From: Scleroderma bovista
Taxonomy: Eukaryota; Basidiomycota; Agaricomycetes; Boletales; Sclerodermataceae
Direction: 5' to 3'
Assembly: GCA_037178675.1 (NCBI GenBank)
Contig: JAYMGJ010000086.1
Location: forward strand, 1-64,000
Length of the DNA stretch: 64,000 nucleotides
Part shown: one piece after another, positions 9,723 to 20,470 of the stretch
Layout: each line of letters begins with the position of its first letter
Position numbering within the stretch: position 1 is the stretch's first letter
Position numbers and translations under genes: made by a program
Notes under the pieces: model-generated
The model's input: only the letters and a program-made list of their open reading frames with translations
Databases searched by the model: none
Told to the model about the DNA's origin: nothing

Positions 9723-11032
9723 TCAGTCATCCTCTCCCTCCGCGTCGGCCATACCATCTTCATCGTCTGCCTCCGCTCCTTTCTCGACCTCGGTCGCCTT
9801 CGCCGCCTCCAACTCCCTCCGCGTCGACCCTGTCGACGACCCTTGGACAAAGGGCGCCCGCACCAACGTGCCAAGGCGCCACATGTCCTCCGCCCGCTGT
9901 TGCTCGATCTCCAATCGAGCCCTCTCCATCTCCACCCTCTCGTCCTCCCTCGCCGACCGCCTCCTTTCGAGCGCCAAGCGCTCTCGCTCGATCTCGAGCC
10001 TCTCGATCTCCCGCGCCTCGGAGGCTGCCAAGCGCTCCGACAGCTGCGCTAGCGACTGGGTAAGCATACCCAGCGCGTCGTGCTGCTCCTCCGCCATCGC
10101 CTTCGGGACCCCAAACATCTCCTCTTCGTCTTCCCCCTCCTCCGTCGTCGTACGGGTCTTCTTGCGCTTCTCTCCGCCCCTTGGCGACGTGTTCGTCGCG
10201 GTCCTCGACCTCCTCTTCGTCGCGCGCTTCTCCACCGGCTTCCCACTTCCCTCCGTCGCGCTCCCCGCTGGTGTCGACGCCTCCGCAGCCTTCCCTGCCG
10301 TGCTCCACGAGCACGATTTGCGTGCAGCCTGGCAGCGTGCACAGGCCGTCGCCTTCGAGCTCGCCTGAGCCACACACCCAATCGGGTTGTTGAGGTGTTC
10401 CCGGCACCTCACGCAGGCAGAACACCTCACCGCTGTCGTCACTGTTGGCGCCGCCATCGTCCCCTCTCCGCTACCTTGTGTAGCCGCGATAGACTCCGCT
10501 CGCGCCTGTAACCGCCGCTGCTGCCCCAGCGCCTTCCGCGCCTCGAACTCCCGCCTCTGTCGCTCTATATGCGCCTCTTGCAGCGCCTCGATCCGCTTCT
10601 CGCGCTCTCGCGCTTCCTCTGCTTTCTGTTCCTCCTCCGCTTTACGCGCTGCTTCCGCCTTCGCCTCTTCTTCCGCCTTGCGCTCCGCCTCTGCTCTCGC
10701 CTCCTCCGCTTTGCGAGCCTCTTCGGCCCTGCGTGCCTGCCATGTCGCCTTCGCGTCAGTACTACCTTGCGAACAGTGCGTTCGCCACGCACCTCCTTCC
10801 TCCTCTGCACTTCCGCTCGCGCCTCCTCTACCTTTCGTCGCTGCTCTGCTTCCGCCGCCTTCCTCGCTACTTCTCTCCGCTCACGCTCCACGAACTTCGC
10901 CGTTGCGTCGGCCTCGTCGTCTTCAGAGTCGGTGACCAGCTCGTGGTCTTCCGCTTCCTTCCAGTCGCGTTGCTGGTTCTCGGCGGGGATGGGTGTGGTG
11001 TGTTGGGAAGCCATGTTGTGGTAGAAGGACAA
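9723..11032 (-). CDS. Antisense cargo gene of E1: coiled-coil, Cys-cluster protein
   Basis: This gene lies on the strand opposite to gag-pol. Exon 1 is 11032-10793 and exon 2 is 10736-9723, joined by a 56-base GT-AG intron (10737-10792), giving 417 codons plus stop. The splice joins two halves of one charged Ala/Glu/Arg/Lys coiled coil (AEEARKAEEARAEAERKAEE type), which supports the intron. A Cys-rich module follows near residue 205, with spacing CX2CX9CX10CX2CX6C plus one extra Cys. The end of that module (CARCQAARKSCSW) resembles the second half of a fungal Zn2Cys6 cluster. A basic stretch, an acidic stretch and a second coiled coil (EREIERLEIERERLALERRR type) follow, then an acidic tail. 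The function is unknown; a DNA-binding or structural protein is plausible. The first ATG is at 11032, about 160 bases inside the 3' LTR boundary. Confidence 0.75.
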
Positions 11033-11179
11033 GGTGTTTGAACAATGCGGACAACATGCGTCGCACTCTTATACACGCCCACGGTAAATTCCGAACTCCG
11101 ATCAAAAGCTTATCTCAGCAGAACAATGCCAAAATCATGAAGTCCACACGCACAAAGGCCCTCAAGGGTTCAGGCCCTG

Positions 11180-11187
11180 AAGGGGGG
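11180..11187 (+). promoter_or_regulatory. Polypurine tract of E1
   Basis: AAGGGGGG lies four bases before the 3' LTR. This is the usual place for the plus-strand DNA primer of reverse transcription. Confidence 0.8.
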
Positions 11188-11191
11188 ATAC

Positions 11192-11881
11192 TGTCACGAC
11201 CGCGTGACGCCTCGTGACTCCGCAAGGCCTCTAGTCTGTTGTAAACTCAAGTCTGATCGTAATCGCACACCTCCGACGCTATGTATCCATCTCCGCTCCG
11301 ACTATTGACGCTCCGTCTCCTTTTGGTATATAGTTCCGCGCCTATGCCTCCGGTTATCGTATGCTTCCGTTCCGTCTCTGTTCCTGTTTCCTTTGTTCCC
11401 GTTTTAGATTAGATATGATTACTCATAGCTGTGATCCGTTAACCTTTTGATCCGTTACGCTTATCACTGATCTCCGTTCCGTGTATGTTACTCATCCATT
11501 TGTCATCCGCAGACTCTTACCTACGTCTCCGCTGTGTTTCTCTCCGCTTCTCGGTTACTGTACATTCCCGATGTAAAGTATAAGTACTCCGCACGCTGAG
11601 GGGATTGTCCCTCAGTTCGAATATCAGCTTGAATACCTCCCGTGAACTCTCCTCTGCCCTCCTCTGTCTCCTCTGCCTTCTGGCAACTCCGACCTTCGTC
11701 GGACCTCCGTCTCTCTGTCCCTTAGTCCTCCGAAATACGAGGATGCAGGTATCGCAAGGGCGCAGCACATACGCTGAAGCCAAGTCCTCAAACCCTTCCG
11801 CATCTCCTCCACCTGTCGTCGACAACCCTTCGCACTTAACTCCGCTTGCGTCGGAGTTCGTCGGAGGAAACGGTTCTGACA
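11192..11881 (+). repeat. 3' LTR of E1
   Basis: This is a direct repeat of 3795-4484 with the same length of 690 bases. It is preceded by the polypurine tract AAGGGGGG and the spacer ATAC. It is followed directly by the target duplication ATGAC (11882-11886). The three differences from the 5' copy are CG to TG changes. Confidence 0.95.
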
Positions 11882-12728
11882 ATGACACGATGACATCTCG
11901 CTGTGCTTCAACGTTGGATTCGGCACCTTTAGCGCTTAGGTCAGGTTCATGTTCCTGTTCGCTTCGAGCTAACTCTTGCGCAGCTTTCCAGGATGCCAAC
12001 GCCTCCCGTTGTGCCTCCAAGTCGAGCTCGTCCTCGTATCCACTCAAGGCTCCCCAGTTGCGCGGGTCCGGGCCCTTTCCCTTTAAGTTGGATGGTCCTT
12101 CGCCTCGAGACGAGGTACTCTTCGTTCCTGGCTTCTTGGTGCCGGTGATACTAATGACACGTTGCCTTTCAGTTATTTTTTGGCGCTGTCCATCAGTCAA
12201 CTGTTTAATGGCCTCCTGCACGGTTCGTTCCTGCTCGGGGCCTAACCGACTTTTGTTCAGATGTTCTCTAGCCGGCGATTCGCGGCGACTTTTTCTGGCC
12301 GGCGATCCGGGACGACTTTTCCTCGTCACGGTAGTCCATTCCTCACGGTCGTCACCGTCTGTCTCATTTTCCTTTGGCGCAGGAGTGGAATAGACGCTAG
12401 TTAGCATGCTTCCTGGGGTACCAGGTAAGTATTTTACAGTCGGGGTATCACTTCCGCGTATGGCAGTTAATTCACCAGCAATGATAGCCTCCGAGGACCT
12501 CTGCCCACCGGGATACTCCGACGAGATTTCTCTCAAGTCGGGTGGGACATCGGACGCACGACCGGGCGCCGAGTCGTTTGCCTTCACAACGTCGCTGTAC
12601 AGACGACTTGTATCAGCAAGGGTATCTTTTCCTTCGGCCACAGCCTCAGGACTGGGAGGGGCTGACCTCGCGCGCGCATGGGCCGTGCGACGCAGGTTGT
12701 AACGGATATTAATAGTTCGTTCAGACAT
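11882..12728 (-). CDS. Element A gag, N-terminal part (split by E1)
   Basis: This is the N-terminal 282 codons of the gag of element A, starting at the ATG at 12728-12726. It is hydrophilic and disordered-looking, rich in Arg, Ser, Pro and Glu, with two SPARKSRRESPAR-like repeats near 12310-12260 and no recognised fold. The frame runs through the 5-base target duplication (11882-11886) into the LTR of E1, where it reads 120 extra meaningless residues. The genuine protein resumes at 3789. The in-frame continuation on both sides of E1 is the evidence that these pieces were one gene. LTR and primer-binding site for element A must lie upstream (higher coordinates), but I could not delimit them. 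Confidence 0.75.
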
Positions 12729-13971
12729 AGTTGGTGCTTACTCGGTTTTCCAGGCGGTCGATCAATCCGTGGGTCTGCGAGTAGGCTTGGATGTAGAGAA
12801 TAGAGTGAAGTGAAGAGTTGCCTAAGAGTAGGTGAAAAATATGTAACGACGATAGAGGTAGCTAATCTCTAACGCGGTCACAACAGAATCTTCTCAAGCT
12901 GAAACAATCACCTAGCAATGGTAACTGGTATTCAGGAAAAGACTCAAACTATGACAAATGAACGGTATCGACTTTATACCCTACAGCCCAGGGGCAAGCA
13001 AAGAGAGTGGTGTGGGAAGGGAAACTAAAAGTAATAAGAGCTTGTCAATCGATGTCAGAGAGTAGTAATACGAATTGGGTAATCGGAACTGGGTATCTGC
13101 TGAATAAGCATGAGATCCTTACAGAGACATTGGCACTAGTAGACGACTGTGATGTCGCGCTTCGGATATCCAAGATGAGCCGACAGCCAGTAATGCTAGC
13201 CAGGCAACACGAGAAAATTGACGCGAGATAGCTGAACTCAACATCCTGCTAAAATTGTCAGGTTTCGGTTGAACTGAAAAAAGGAGACCTACACATTGAG
13301 TAAGTGACAAGTTCAACGGCATGTAAACAATCTGATAAAGCAATATTCTGGTGGTGTTGGTCAGGGTCTATTGTGTAGGGGAAGGTGCGGGTTCGGGTGT
13401 TCGAGAGGACAGGAAGTGGGAAGGAGAAGAGAGACAGAAGAGACTCGGGACTCGGACGGTGAATGCTGTAGATACGGCAGGAACTTGTGACTTCTTAGCT
13501 AGACTGACGACTTCGGACGTGAAATGCGGAACTGGGGGGAATCAGATTGCTGCAGCTCGAGGCTGCTACAGGCGGCTTAAGTACAGTACTAATGACGTCA
13601 AAGCGCGAGTGGCTCAACGTCCGAGCAGACAATGTATCTAAGGTACAAAGAATACGTCAAAGCTAAAATACAAGGGGCGGCAAAGCACTGAGAGGGCCGT
13701 GCCTCAGGACATAGGGTGCAGGATCTAACCTGGCCGCTTCGGTGTGTCGTAGATGACATATGTCCGCCCTGCCCTTTGTGGGTCTTGCTGGTCGCAGGAC
13801 GATTGATACCAGTTACCCGGTACCGACCATAACTCACCCTGAGGTCTGCGGAAGGCATCCTCACCAATGCCCGGGCCCTCTCGAGTGCTTCATAGATCGG
13901 AAATATTTTGTAGTTGCGTAGCTAGGTCATGTTAGTTCCTTACACCTCCCCCTTACTTAAATATCAACTGT
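12729..13971 (-). repeat. Unresolved LTR and leader region between elements A and B
   Basis: This stretch has no convincing gene. It must hold the 5' leader and probably the LTR of element A (gag start at 12728). It probably also holds the 3' LTR of element B: on the minus strand, the pol stop of B (13972-13974) is followed within about 25 bases by a purine tract AAGTAAGGGGGAGG, then TGTAAGGAAC at 13949, which looks like an LTR start. I could not find the other LTR copy or the inner boundaries. Confidence 0.45.
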
Positions 13972-16900
13972 CCTCAGTTGATCTCTTCGTCTTCAATGGG
14001 CGCTGTGCCAGCGAGATCTTCAGGATTGATGAACTGTGTGATTTCAAGAAGGTCGAGTGATTGCGGGAAGTACGGGATGAGTCGAAAGGCGGCGAATTTG
14101 AGTTTGGAGAGCGTGCCGTCGACTTCGGCTAGGCGATATGATCCTTTTTGAGAGTGCGAGACGACGACCATAGGTCCAAGGTATCATGGTTTGCACTTGG
14201 CGTTTGAGGCAGGTTCGACTTTCTTGTTTAGGACGAGAACAAGGGAGCCGGGTTTGAAGTCGAAGTCCTGGATGGTGTTGGCGAAACGGTGTTCGAAATC
14301 GGTGATGGATGCGAAATGACTCTTCAAAAGTCGCTCGTGCATAGATGCAAGTTCGTCGTCTCGTTTGGCAAGCTGGCGGGCATGGATGGCGATGAGGTCA
14401 GCTATATCGAGGCGCTGAGAAATATCAGGAATCATGAACGTGGCTTCATTTATATCAAATGGAAGGAGGGGCTCAATGCCATGGGCCATGTAGTAGGGAG
14501 AATGGCCGGTAGATTTTCGAGTTGTGACGCGATCAGCCCAGAAGACATGATGCGCGAGTGTTGGCCATTGTGTGATGTCGCCATTGCAAGCCTTGACAAG
14601 AGAATCGCGGATCGTGCGATGGGAACGCTCAATGATTCCGTTTGCTTGAGAGTTGTAAGCCGAGATACGAATGTGACGGATGTGGTATGTCTGCGCGAGC
14701 CAGTCGAGTGCGGCTACGAAGGGTGTTCCGTTGTCGGTAACAATCTCTTCAAGTCCTCCCCAACAGCAGAGGATCTCTTCGAAAATGAAGGCGCCAAGGG
14801 TGCGACCTGTCTCTGTGCGAAGCATACGGAATTCTGGCCAAGCAGATAGCGAGCAGTGAGCTTGAACAATGTATGAGAGCCCGTGGGACTTGGGCATGTG
14901 CATGGTGTCGATATGTGCTTTGCGGAAGAGCGGGGCTGGTGTAGCTACGATGGGCGGTAGAACTACTTTGTCGACGGAGCGGATCTGGCACTGATGGCAT
15001 GTCTTGATGTACCAAGTAACGTCTTGGTCGAGTGAGGGCCACCAGAAGCTATCTGTGAGAGTATGTTGGGTAGGATAGAATCCACGATGGCCAAGTTTGT
15101 CGTGAATTTCTCGAAGGATGTTGATACGATCTGAGCCGAAGATGACCTTCTGGTGACGTCCGGTCTTGTCATGTCACCAAAGTTGATCGCCACGAATGAA
15201 GAAGTGTCTTGAGTAGCGAGTAAGTCGAGCACGTTCCTTTTCTGATACAGAAGTCGGTAGATGAAGATCTCGTAGGTATTTGTCGATGAACTGAAGATCT
15301 TGGTCTCTTTTGCGTGTGTCATCGTCATTTGGTAGTTCGATTTTGATGATTCCGCTGGCATCATTCTCCTTTCCCTTCCCTATTGAAAAGACGGAAAACT
15401 TTCCTTCCTCGTTCCTCAGTCCTCCTGCTATCCATATACCACATCCCAAGACTTCATCAATCCATTGCTCCACTTCTTCTTCACTCTCTTCATCTCCTTC
15501 GTCTTCTCCTCTCCTTCTCCTAGATAATCCGTTGGGGCCTTGGTGTTTACTAGCGGAAATATGTCGTAGCTTGAAATCAAAGGTTTGAATACCGGCAAGC
15601 CAACGGTTCATTGACGTGTTTGGTTGGATGTCAGGGTTGTTTAGCATGCCTTTAATGCACTGTGTGTCAACCTCTATGGTGAAGTTCTTGACACCAATTA
15701 TCCACACTTTAACCGCTTTGAGTGCGCGAAACAAACCGTAAAGTTCGAGTTTAGCCTGTGAGTAACGAGATTCGCACTCGTTCCACATGATTGAACCGAA
15801 GCGGGCAGGACGGTGCTTCCCATTGTCGTCCATTTGAGAAAGGATGTATCCGGCTGCGATGTGAGATGAGTCGACCGCGAGAATCACTTCGTTGACAGAT
15901 GAGTAATCGAGTGGGCGAATTGCGGGTGATGCAGCAACAGCTGATTTGAGAGTATCCATGGCTGCTTGTTCTTGCTCTCCCCAGACAAAGGGGACATTGT
16001 TCCTTGTGAGTTGGACGAGAGGACGCGAAGTAGCGGCAAAATCTTTGATCCAGATATGAACAGTCCCTGTGGTCCCGAGAAAACCACGGACTTCAGTCTT
16101 GCTCTCGCATGGGGGCCAGTTTTGGATCTTGGATACTTTGGTCACATTGGGAACGCGTCCTTCATATGTACAGGTTTGCCCGATGATGATGACTTCGGAT
16201 CAGCACATGAAGAGCTTTTTTGCTGAAACTGTAGCTCCAGCGTGCTTGAGACAGTGAAGGACACAGTTGATGTCGCTGCAGTGCTCCCACACGAAGCGTC
16301 GAATTCCTGGGTTGTTGACAGTGGTCTCGAACGACCCATCTGATAGTTCGTAACATGTGCATGGCCCAAGAACGTTGATGTCATCCTGGAAATTTGGGGC
16401 GATGTCTATCTCGTGCTGAAGGATGAACGCTACGTCATTCTGAAACACTGCTGGGGAATCGGTCCATCCTTGAGGGAGTACAGTGAGGCGGAGCGTGCCC
16501 AGGGGTGTTTGGAATGTCGTAAGGTCGTGGGATTGTTCGGCGAGGGCACGGTGATCATATCCAACGAATAAGTCCATCATAGTATATATGGATCACACAG
16601 CAGACTGCTCTGCGAAGTGCTCGACATACGGGAGAGTTGCAGCATCTTTAATGGTGACTGCATTGAGAGGCTGGAGGTCATGGACGACTCGGATTGATCC
16701 ATTTTTCTTCGCGACACAGAACCACCTTGACTGATAGGAACTATTTGATGACTCATAAACACCAGAAGCAATCTTCGACCTAATGAGTTTGATGACTTCA
16801 TCACAAATGCCAGGTGGGATAGGGGGCTGGCGGTGGACCCATGGGGTATGCTCAACTGTTGGAATTACCACGGGGTCAAAGTACTCATCACAGAAGCGTC

Positions 16901-18503
16901 CCTTCTCAGATTCATCCCATGCAAGCGCTAACTCATTGATGCAGAGGACGTGGGCAGCGAGCTTCCGTTCGTCGGGCCAAAGAAAGGTGTTATTGAGAAT
17001 GCCTAAATCCGCCATGCGTTCATGTGTGAGGCGTTGACCAGAAGAGAAGTCGGGAGGGAAAGATGTTAAGGGTGTCAGTGTGAGGAGGGGGTCTTCTGGG
17101 AAACGTCGGATGATGCGAGCGTGTTGAGGCATCATCATAGCGACTGGTTTGACGCGATTTGCAACCTTCTTGTATGCAAAGGTGTGGTGGATGGGATCGA
17201 GCATGTACTGGGCGCAGAGGACTTCTTCGGTGAACTGTGTAGCTGTAATTGCCATGCTTGGCACAGAAGCGAACTGAAGAGCACGTGAGATACTCTCACG
17301 GACGGCAGTGAAAAATGCAAGCGACTCAGCTGGTCCTTGGAATGGTCTGGGGGTGGTGGTAACTCGGCAGAGGTTGGATGGGTTGCAGGGGTCGCGGATA
17401 ACGATGTGAACATTGTCATCATCTTTGTCCTTCTTAAGATGGACTAGACGTTGCCAAGGACGACCGAGTAGAAGGCGATATGGTGTGTCTGGAATGACGA
17501 AAGTGTGGGCCCAAGTCTTGAGACCGTCGACGACAATTTCAAGCATTTCCAGGCAGTCGGGCATGTGCTGAATGCCGCCGTTTGCTGTTTGCATGCACAT
17601 CTTGACATTGGAATTGATGTTAGCTTGGGAGGCTTTCCAGATATCTTTGCATATGACAACTATTTCAGACCCGTCATCAAGGAGCGCCAATTCTTCATGG
17701 ACTCCATTGACGGTCACCTTGAGCTTGCACAGTGGTGTTGAGTACTCAACGTGAGGAGGGCAGATGGCGGAGACTTCGTTAGTGGCTGCGAAGGAGGGGA
17801 TGCGTTGGGTGCGAGTGTAATCAACGGCTTCTTTCCGCAAGTCTGGACTGATGGCTAAAAGATCACCAACAGTGATGCTGGGAACGATAACATCAAGTAT
17901 CTTGCCGAAAGTTTGCTTGGTGACAGCGGGATTCATGGCCTTGGATTCATAAGTGTATGCGGGGGTACACTTGTCAAGGGAGTTTGAGGGGTCGTTCCCG
18001 GGGATTCGTTCATGTGACTTAACCATCTCCTCACCCTTTTGTGCGCCGTTACCTTTCCCTTGCGCGGAATTGCTGTTTTCCTTTTCCTTTGCCTTACTTC
18101 TAGTAATTGCGCAAACATCTGCTTCTTCCTCTACCTCTGTGATTATTGCATTGTTTTCCACAATTGGCACGCACTGGAAGACATACGTAGCTGGGTTGGG
18201 ATCGCTGGCAGCATAGGTGGTCGAGGACATGTAGGGCGGAGGGTCGTGTCTAAAATTAGATGTAGTTGGTAAGGCATCCGATGTCAAAGCCTGTACTGGG
18301 AGTGTGTTCCCGTAATGTTCATCGATGGTGGTACGAAGTAGACCGGTGCCATGATGGCGGCAAATGCAGGAACCATCAGGATATGAGAGGTACCAGTCCT
18401 TGCAAACGATTCGGCCGGCACAAATGTAATCTTCGACGATGTGGCATTGGCTGACAAGGTGCTGTCCTCCGCACATGAAGCAGTTGCCAGAGGGCGGCGC
18501 CAT
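13972..18503 (-). pseudogene. Element B: decayed Ty3/gypsy pol with four in-frame TGA codons
   Basis: One minus-strand frame of about 1510 codons is interrupted only by TGA, after 16593, 16200, 15174 and 14184. It starts with a CX2CX3HX4C knuckle (CFMCGGQHLVSQC). A retropepsin-like LALLDDGSEI follows near 17690. The reverse transcriptase (SRWFCVAKKNGSIRVVHDLQPLN) has FQDD near 16390. RNase H (ILAVDSSHIAAGYI) is near 15880. The integrase has an HHCC zinc domain (15100-14990) and the core TDNGTPF, with IIERSHR further on (14740-14640). At each stop the neighbouring residues fit family members if the codon were CGA (Arg). No upstream gag or 5' LTR is visible before the KDZ transposon begins at 18987, so the element is also 5'-incomplete. 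It is inactive. Confidence 0.85.
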
Positions 18504-18986
18504 GGCAGTGGAGCTTGTAGTTGAAAAGGTTTGGTGAACAGGGGCGGCGCTGTAGAGACAGTCCTGTCTCTAGGTGTAGAATTGGTAGTACTGATACTGG
18601 ACTCTTACCTTAGCTATGTAGGCTTGTACTTAGCTTACTAAGCAAAAAAGATCCTTCTCTTCAGGCACTCACCAACCACACCAAACCACAACCAAAGACC
18701 CACTAAACCTTCCAAAACACCAAACAGTCCATCAAAAACGCACAGACTCACATAACCCTGGGAACACGAACACTCCGCACGTCATCAGAGTGGTCCCCAG
18801 ACCTAAGGACGGCAAGAGGTTGACTAACAAGGATGGGGAATGGCAGGAGAAGCAGTCCTGAGGCAGGAGGATAGGAGAGAGCACCTAAAAAAGGCAAAAA
18901 GCAGAGGGGGAGGAGGACAAGGGCGAAGAATTGGAGATATCTCCGGAACGGCTGGGGTGATTGGCACATAATGTACCTACCTTGTC
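18504..18986. other. Gap between element B and the KDZ transposon
   Basis: There is no supportable gene in these 480 bases. The sequence is probably the leader of element B or older flanking DNA. A short inverted pair GAGACAG/CTGTCTC occurs near 18555. Confidence 0.4.
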
Positions 18987-19041
18987 CCGTCTTACACGGC
19001 CACCCGAAGGTGAAAATCGGCCGAGTGTCACGGGCCAGCGG
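18987..19041 (+). repeat. Left terminal inverted repeat of the KDZ element
   Basis: These 55 bases start CCGTCTTACACGG and end CCAGCGG. They match the reverse complement of 39303-39357 at 54 of 55 positions. An inner palindromic pair (CGGCC/GGCCG) could fold. Outside it, TGTACCTAC (18972-18980) loosely mirrors GTAGGTGCA on the right, so the true end may lie a few bases further out. Confidence 0.95.
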
Positions 19042-19319
19042 ACAGGAGCCCATGGATGGAGTATCACCGAGTAATACGGGTGGGCTTACACACTATGATT
19101 TTTTTACCATGTGATATGGGTGGGCTATGGTGGTAGTTAAGGAGGGGTTGTGGTAGGGATATAGGAATTGTCATCATGACATCTTGGTGGGCCACAATCT
19201 TACTGGGTGCACATTAATGGATGAGCCCAGATTTACTGGAATGCAAAGGTATGGGGTGGGCTAGCAAAAATAGATACTACTGCATACAGTAGGAACAAAT
19301 CTAATCAACCTACCAGCAG
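19042..19319 (+). repeat. Outer sub-terminal region with GGGTGGGCT motifs
   Basis: No gene. ACGGGTGGGCT, ATATGGGTGGGCT and GGTGGGCC occur here in the inward direction. The mirrored forms AGCCCACCCATAT and AGCCCATCC occur in the right sub-terminal region. Confidence 0.65.
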
Positions 19320-20470
19320 AACTGGCTCCATTACCGCGGGTGAACTACTGGGGTTGACTACCGCGGGTTGACTACTTACCATTGATGGACTACTACAGCT
19401 GACTATACATATACAGGCATCACACACCGCAGGATTACTACACGCCGCGGGATTACTACAAACCACGGTCCCACTACGGGCCCACTACTAACCAGGGTTA
19501 ACTACTCGCGCGGGTTAGGTTGGCCAGCAACTATTTCCAACCATGTACCTACCCAGGGTTGACCATCCACTGCAGGTCACACCGCGGGTTAGCTGCCCAA
19601 CACCGGTTATCCACCCACTACTGTTGACTACACAGCGGGGGTTGACTACACCGCGGTCGCACTACCAACCCAGGGGTGACTGCCCATTGTGGGTCGACTC
19701 CCACTGCAAAAACCGCGGGTTCAATACTTACTGTGGGTTAGCTGCCCACCATGGGTTAGCTGGCCTTGTTGACTACATAGTTCAGGTTTACTAACCAGTG
19801 GAGTGAGTACCCACCATGGGTTGGCCACAAACCGTGGTCCCAGCTTTAACCACGTACCTACCCCTGGTTGACCACCTACTGCAGGTTACACCGCGGGTTC
19901 AATACATGCCGCAGGTTAGCTGACCAATATGGGTTAGCTACCCACTGATGACTCTCCACCGCGGGTTGACTACCAACCGCGGTCGTACTACCAACCACGT
20001 ACCTACCCAGGGGTGACCGCCCATTGTGGGTTGATTATCCCATGCAGGTGACACCGCGGGTTCAATACATACCGCGGGTTGGCTACCCACCACGGGTTAG
20101 CTAGCTACTGCTGACCCACCGCGGGTTGGCCACCAACCAAGGTCCCAGGTCTAACCAGTACCTACCCAGGCTTGACGACCCACTGCAGGTTATACCGCGG
20201 GTTCAATGCATACCGCGGGTTAGCTGCCAACCACCCATTACCTAGCCACTGCCCTTGGCTACGCACCCAAAGCTAACTACCCAGTAGAGTGATTCCCCAC
20301 CACGGATTGACTACCAACCGCGGTTGCACTACCACCCATGATGGGTTGACTACCCACTGCAGGTTAGCTGCCCACTGCAGGTTAGCTAGCCACTGGTGTT
20401 GATTACACAGCACAGGTTGACTACCCAAGTGAGTACCCACCGCGGGCTGAGTACCAGAGGATAGGGCCAC
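19320..20470 (+). repeat. Left sub-terminal array built on ACCGCGGGTT
   Basis: About 1.15 kb of degenerate short repeats with the core TACCGCGGGTTGACTAC. Intact CCGCGG occurs about 16 times by eye, with many decayed forms (ACCGCAGG, ACCACGG, ACTGCAGG). No coding potential. Arrays of this type in other DNA transposons bind the transposase, so that is the likely role. Confidence 0.85.

Larger units (their letters stand above)
3795..11881 (+). mobile_element. E1: full-length chromovirus (Ty3/gypsy with chromodomain)
   Basis: This is an 8087-base LTR retrotransposon with two 690-base LTRs (3795-4484 and 11192-11881) starting TGTCAC and ending TGACA. It is flanked by the target duplication ATGAC at 3790-3794 and 11882-11886. 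Gag and Pol are in frames related by -1. The pol order is protease, reverse transcriptase, RNase H, integrase, chromodomain, which is the Ty3/gypsy chromovirus order. A polypurine tract (AAGGGGGG, 11180-11187) precedes the 3' LTR. Unusually, 1.6 kb between pol and the 3' LTR carries an antisense gene. The LTRs differ at only three sites that I can see, so insertion was recent. It is inserted into the gag of element A. Confidence 0.95.

Noticed and set aside
11517..11881. Continuation of the element A gag frame through the E1 LTR
   Set aside because: The residues come from the antisense of the LTR and are also produced from the other LTR (4120-4484). They are not part of gag.
13949..13963. Definite 3' LTR of element B
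   Set aside because: A purine tract and TGTAAGG are present, but no second LTR copy could be found, so only the possibility is noted.
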